DNA from: an uncultured Oscillospiraceae bacterium
GTDB taxonomy: Bacteria; Bacillota; Clostridia; Oscillospirales; Oscillospiraceae
Assembly: GCA_910578505.1 (NCBI GenBank)
Contig: CAJTPV010000040.1
Location: forward strand, 1 to 24,012
Direction: 5' to 3'
Length of the DNA: 24,012 bases
In this document: piece after piece, positions 21,241-24,012 of the stretch
Layout: each line of letters begins with the position of its first letter
Numbering within the stretch: the stretch's first letter is position 1
Made by a program: the position numbers and the translations under genes
The notes under the pieces: generated by a model
Database searches by the model: none
The model's input: the letters and a program-made list of their open reading frames with translations, nothing else
Told to the model about the DNA's origin: nothing

Positions 21241-21277
21241 GAAAATTAGCACTCTTGCCACAAGAGTGCTAATTTTC
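21241..21277. promoter_or_regulatory. CIRCE element (HrcA operator) upstream of clpB
   Basis: The core TTAGCACTC (21246-21254) - 9 bases - GAGTGCTAA (21264-21272) matches the CIRCE consensus perfectly. The palindrome goes further: arms GAAAATTAGCACTCTTG (21241-21257) and CAAGAGTGCTAATTTTC (21261-21277) around CCA. It predicts repression of clpB by HrcA and release on heat or protein stress. Confidence 0.95.
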
Positions 21278-21280
21278 CTC

Positions 21281-21309
21281 TTTACATTTCGGCCCCACGG
21301 GTGTATCAT
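21281..21309 (+). promoter_or_regulatory. Putative clpB promoter
   Basis: TTTACA (21281-21286), 17 bases, TATCAT (21304-21309): each hexamer differs from consensus by one base. The start near 21316 gives a leader of about 45 bases. The CIRCE element then lies upstream of the -35 rather than across the start site, which is unusual; a weaker alternative is TTTACA (21224-21229) with TAGCAC inside CIRCE. Confidence 0.55.
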
Positions 21310-21360
21310 GTCCAACGAAAAGAAAAAACATGCCGGGCACAGCCCAGAGGAGGCACACCT

Positions 21361-23979
<2,619 letters not shown>

Positions 23980-24012
23980 CAAAAAGCGGCGGCCGGTTCC
24001 CGGAAAGGGGGG
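23980..24012. other. Start of an intergenic hairpin or repeat, cut by the window edge
   Basis: The sequence after clpB includes CGGCGGCCGG and then TTCCCGGAAAGGGGGG. The latter resembles the hairpin start of the element at the left edge of the window (TCCCCTGAAAGGGG). It may be a terminator or another copy of that repeat, but too little is visible. Confidence 0.25.

Overview
The window looks like a chromosomal segment from a GC-rich, low-GC-lineage-type (Firmicutes) anaerobe, most likely a spore-forming clostridium of the order Oscillospirales (Flavonifractor/Lawsonibacter/Intestinimonas type). The pointers are the sporulation pair yaaL-bofA, a T-box leader in front of thrS, a CIRCE element in front of clpB, the Firmicutes order tilS-hpt-ftsH, strong AGGAGG ribosome binding sites with frequent TTG starts, an Rnf-type gene pair and an AP2-domain protein. 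The assignment is an inference from gene content, not from a database match.

Layout. 1-6717: a core block on the + strand, rplI, dnaB, tilS, hpt, ftsH. It is interrupted twice by accessory regulators: a divergent pair (small helical protein on the - strand, XRE regulator on the + strand) between rplI and dnaB, and a single XRE regulator between hpt and ftsH. 6736-7858: on the - strand yaaL and bofA, then a ~430-base stretch without a clear gene, then a 54-codon gene ending at a strong terminator. 7954-9215: tadA with its terminator, then an AP2-domain protein preceded by a 28-base palindrome. 9305-11702: rnfC and rnfD only, with no rnfG/E/A/B. 11741-13854: promoter, T-box riboswitch and thrS. 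13876-15605: on the - strand, two overlapping small genes followed by an M29 aminopeptidase gene. 15683-16355: a probable small RNA gene and a second divergent XRE/small-protein pair. 16359-21169: a - strand operon of a D-2-hydroxyacid dehydrogenase, a YihY-family membrane protein, TrkA and TrkH. 21241-23979: CIRCE and clpB.

The core genes serve replication (DnaB), translation (L9, TilS, TadA, ThrRS), purine salvage (Hpt), proteolysis and protein rescue (FtsH, ClpB), K+ uptake (TrkAH) and possibly membrane redox coupling (RnfCD). The most unusual content is the regulatory micro-modules. Two unrelated loci share one architecture: an XRE repressor divergent from a small helical protein, a perfect palindrome inside the spacer of a consensus promoter, and a tail-to-tail junction of exactly 3 bases with a core gene. 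Close to the second module lies a ~90-nt RNA gene with a perfect TTGACA-17-TATAAT promoter, its own palindrome and a strong terminator, but no ORF.
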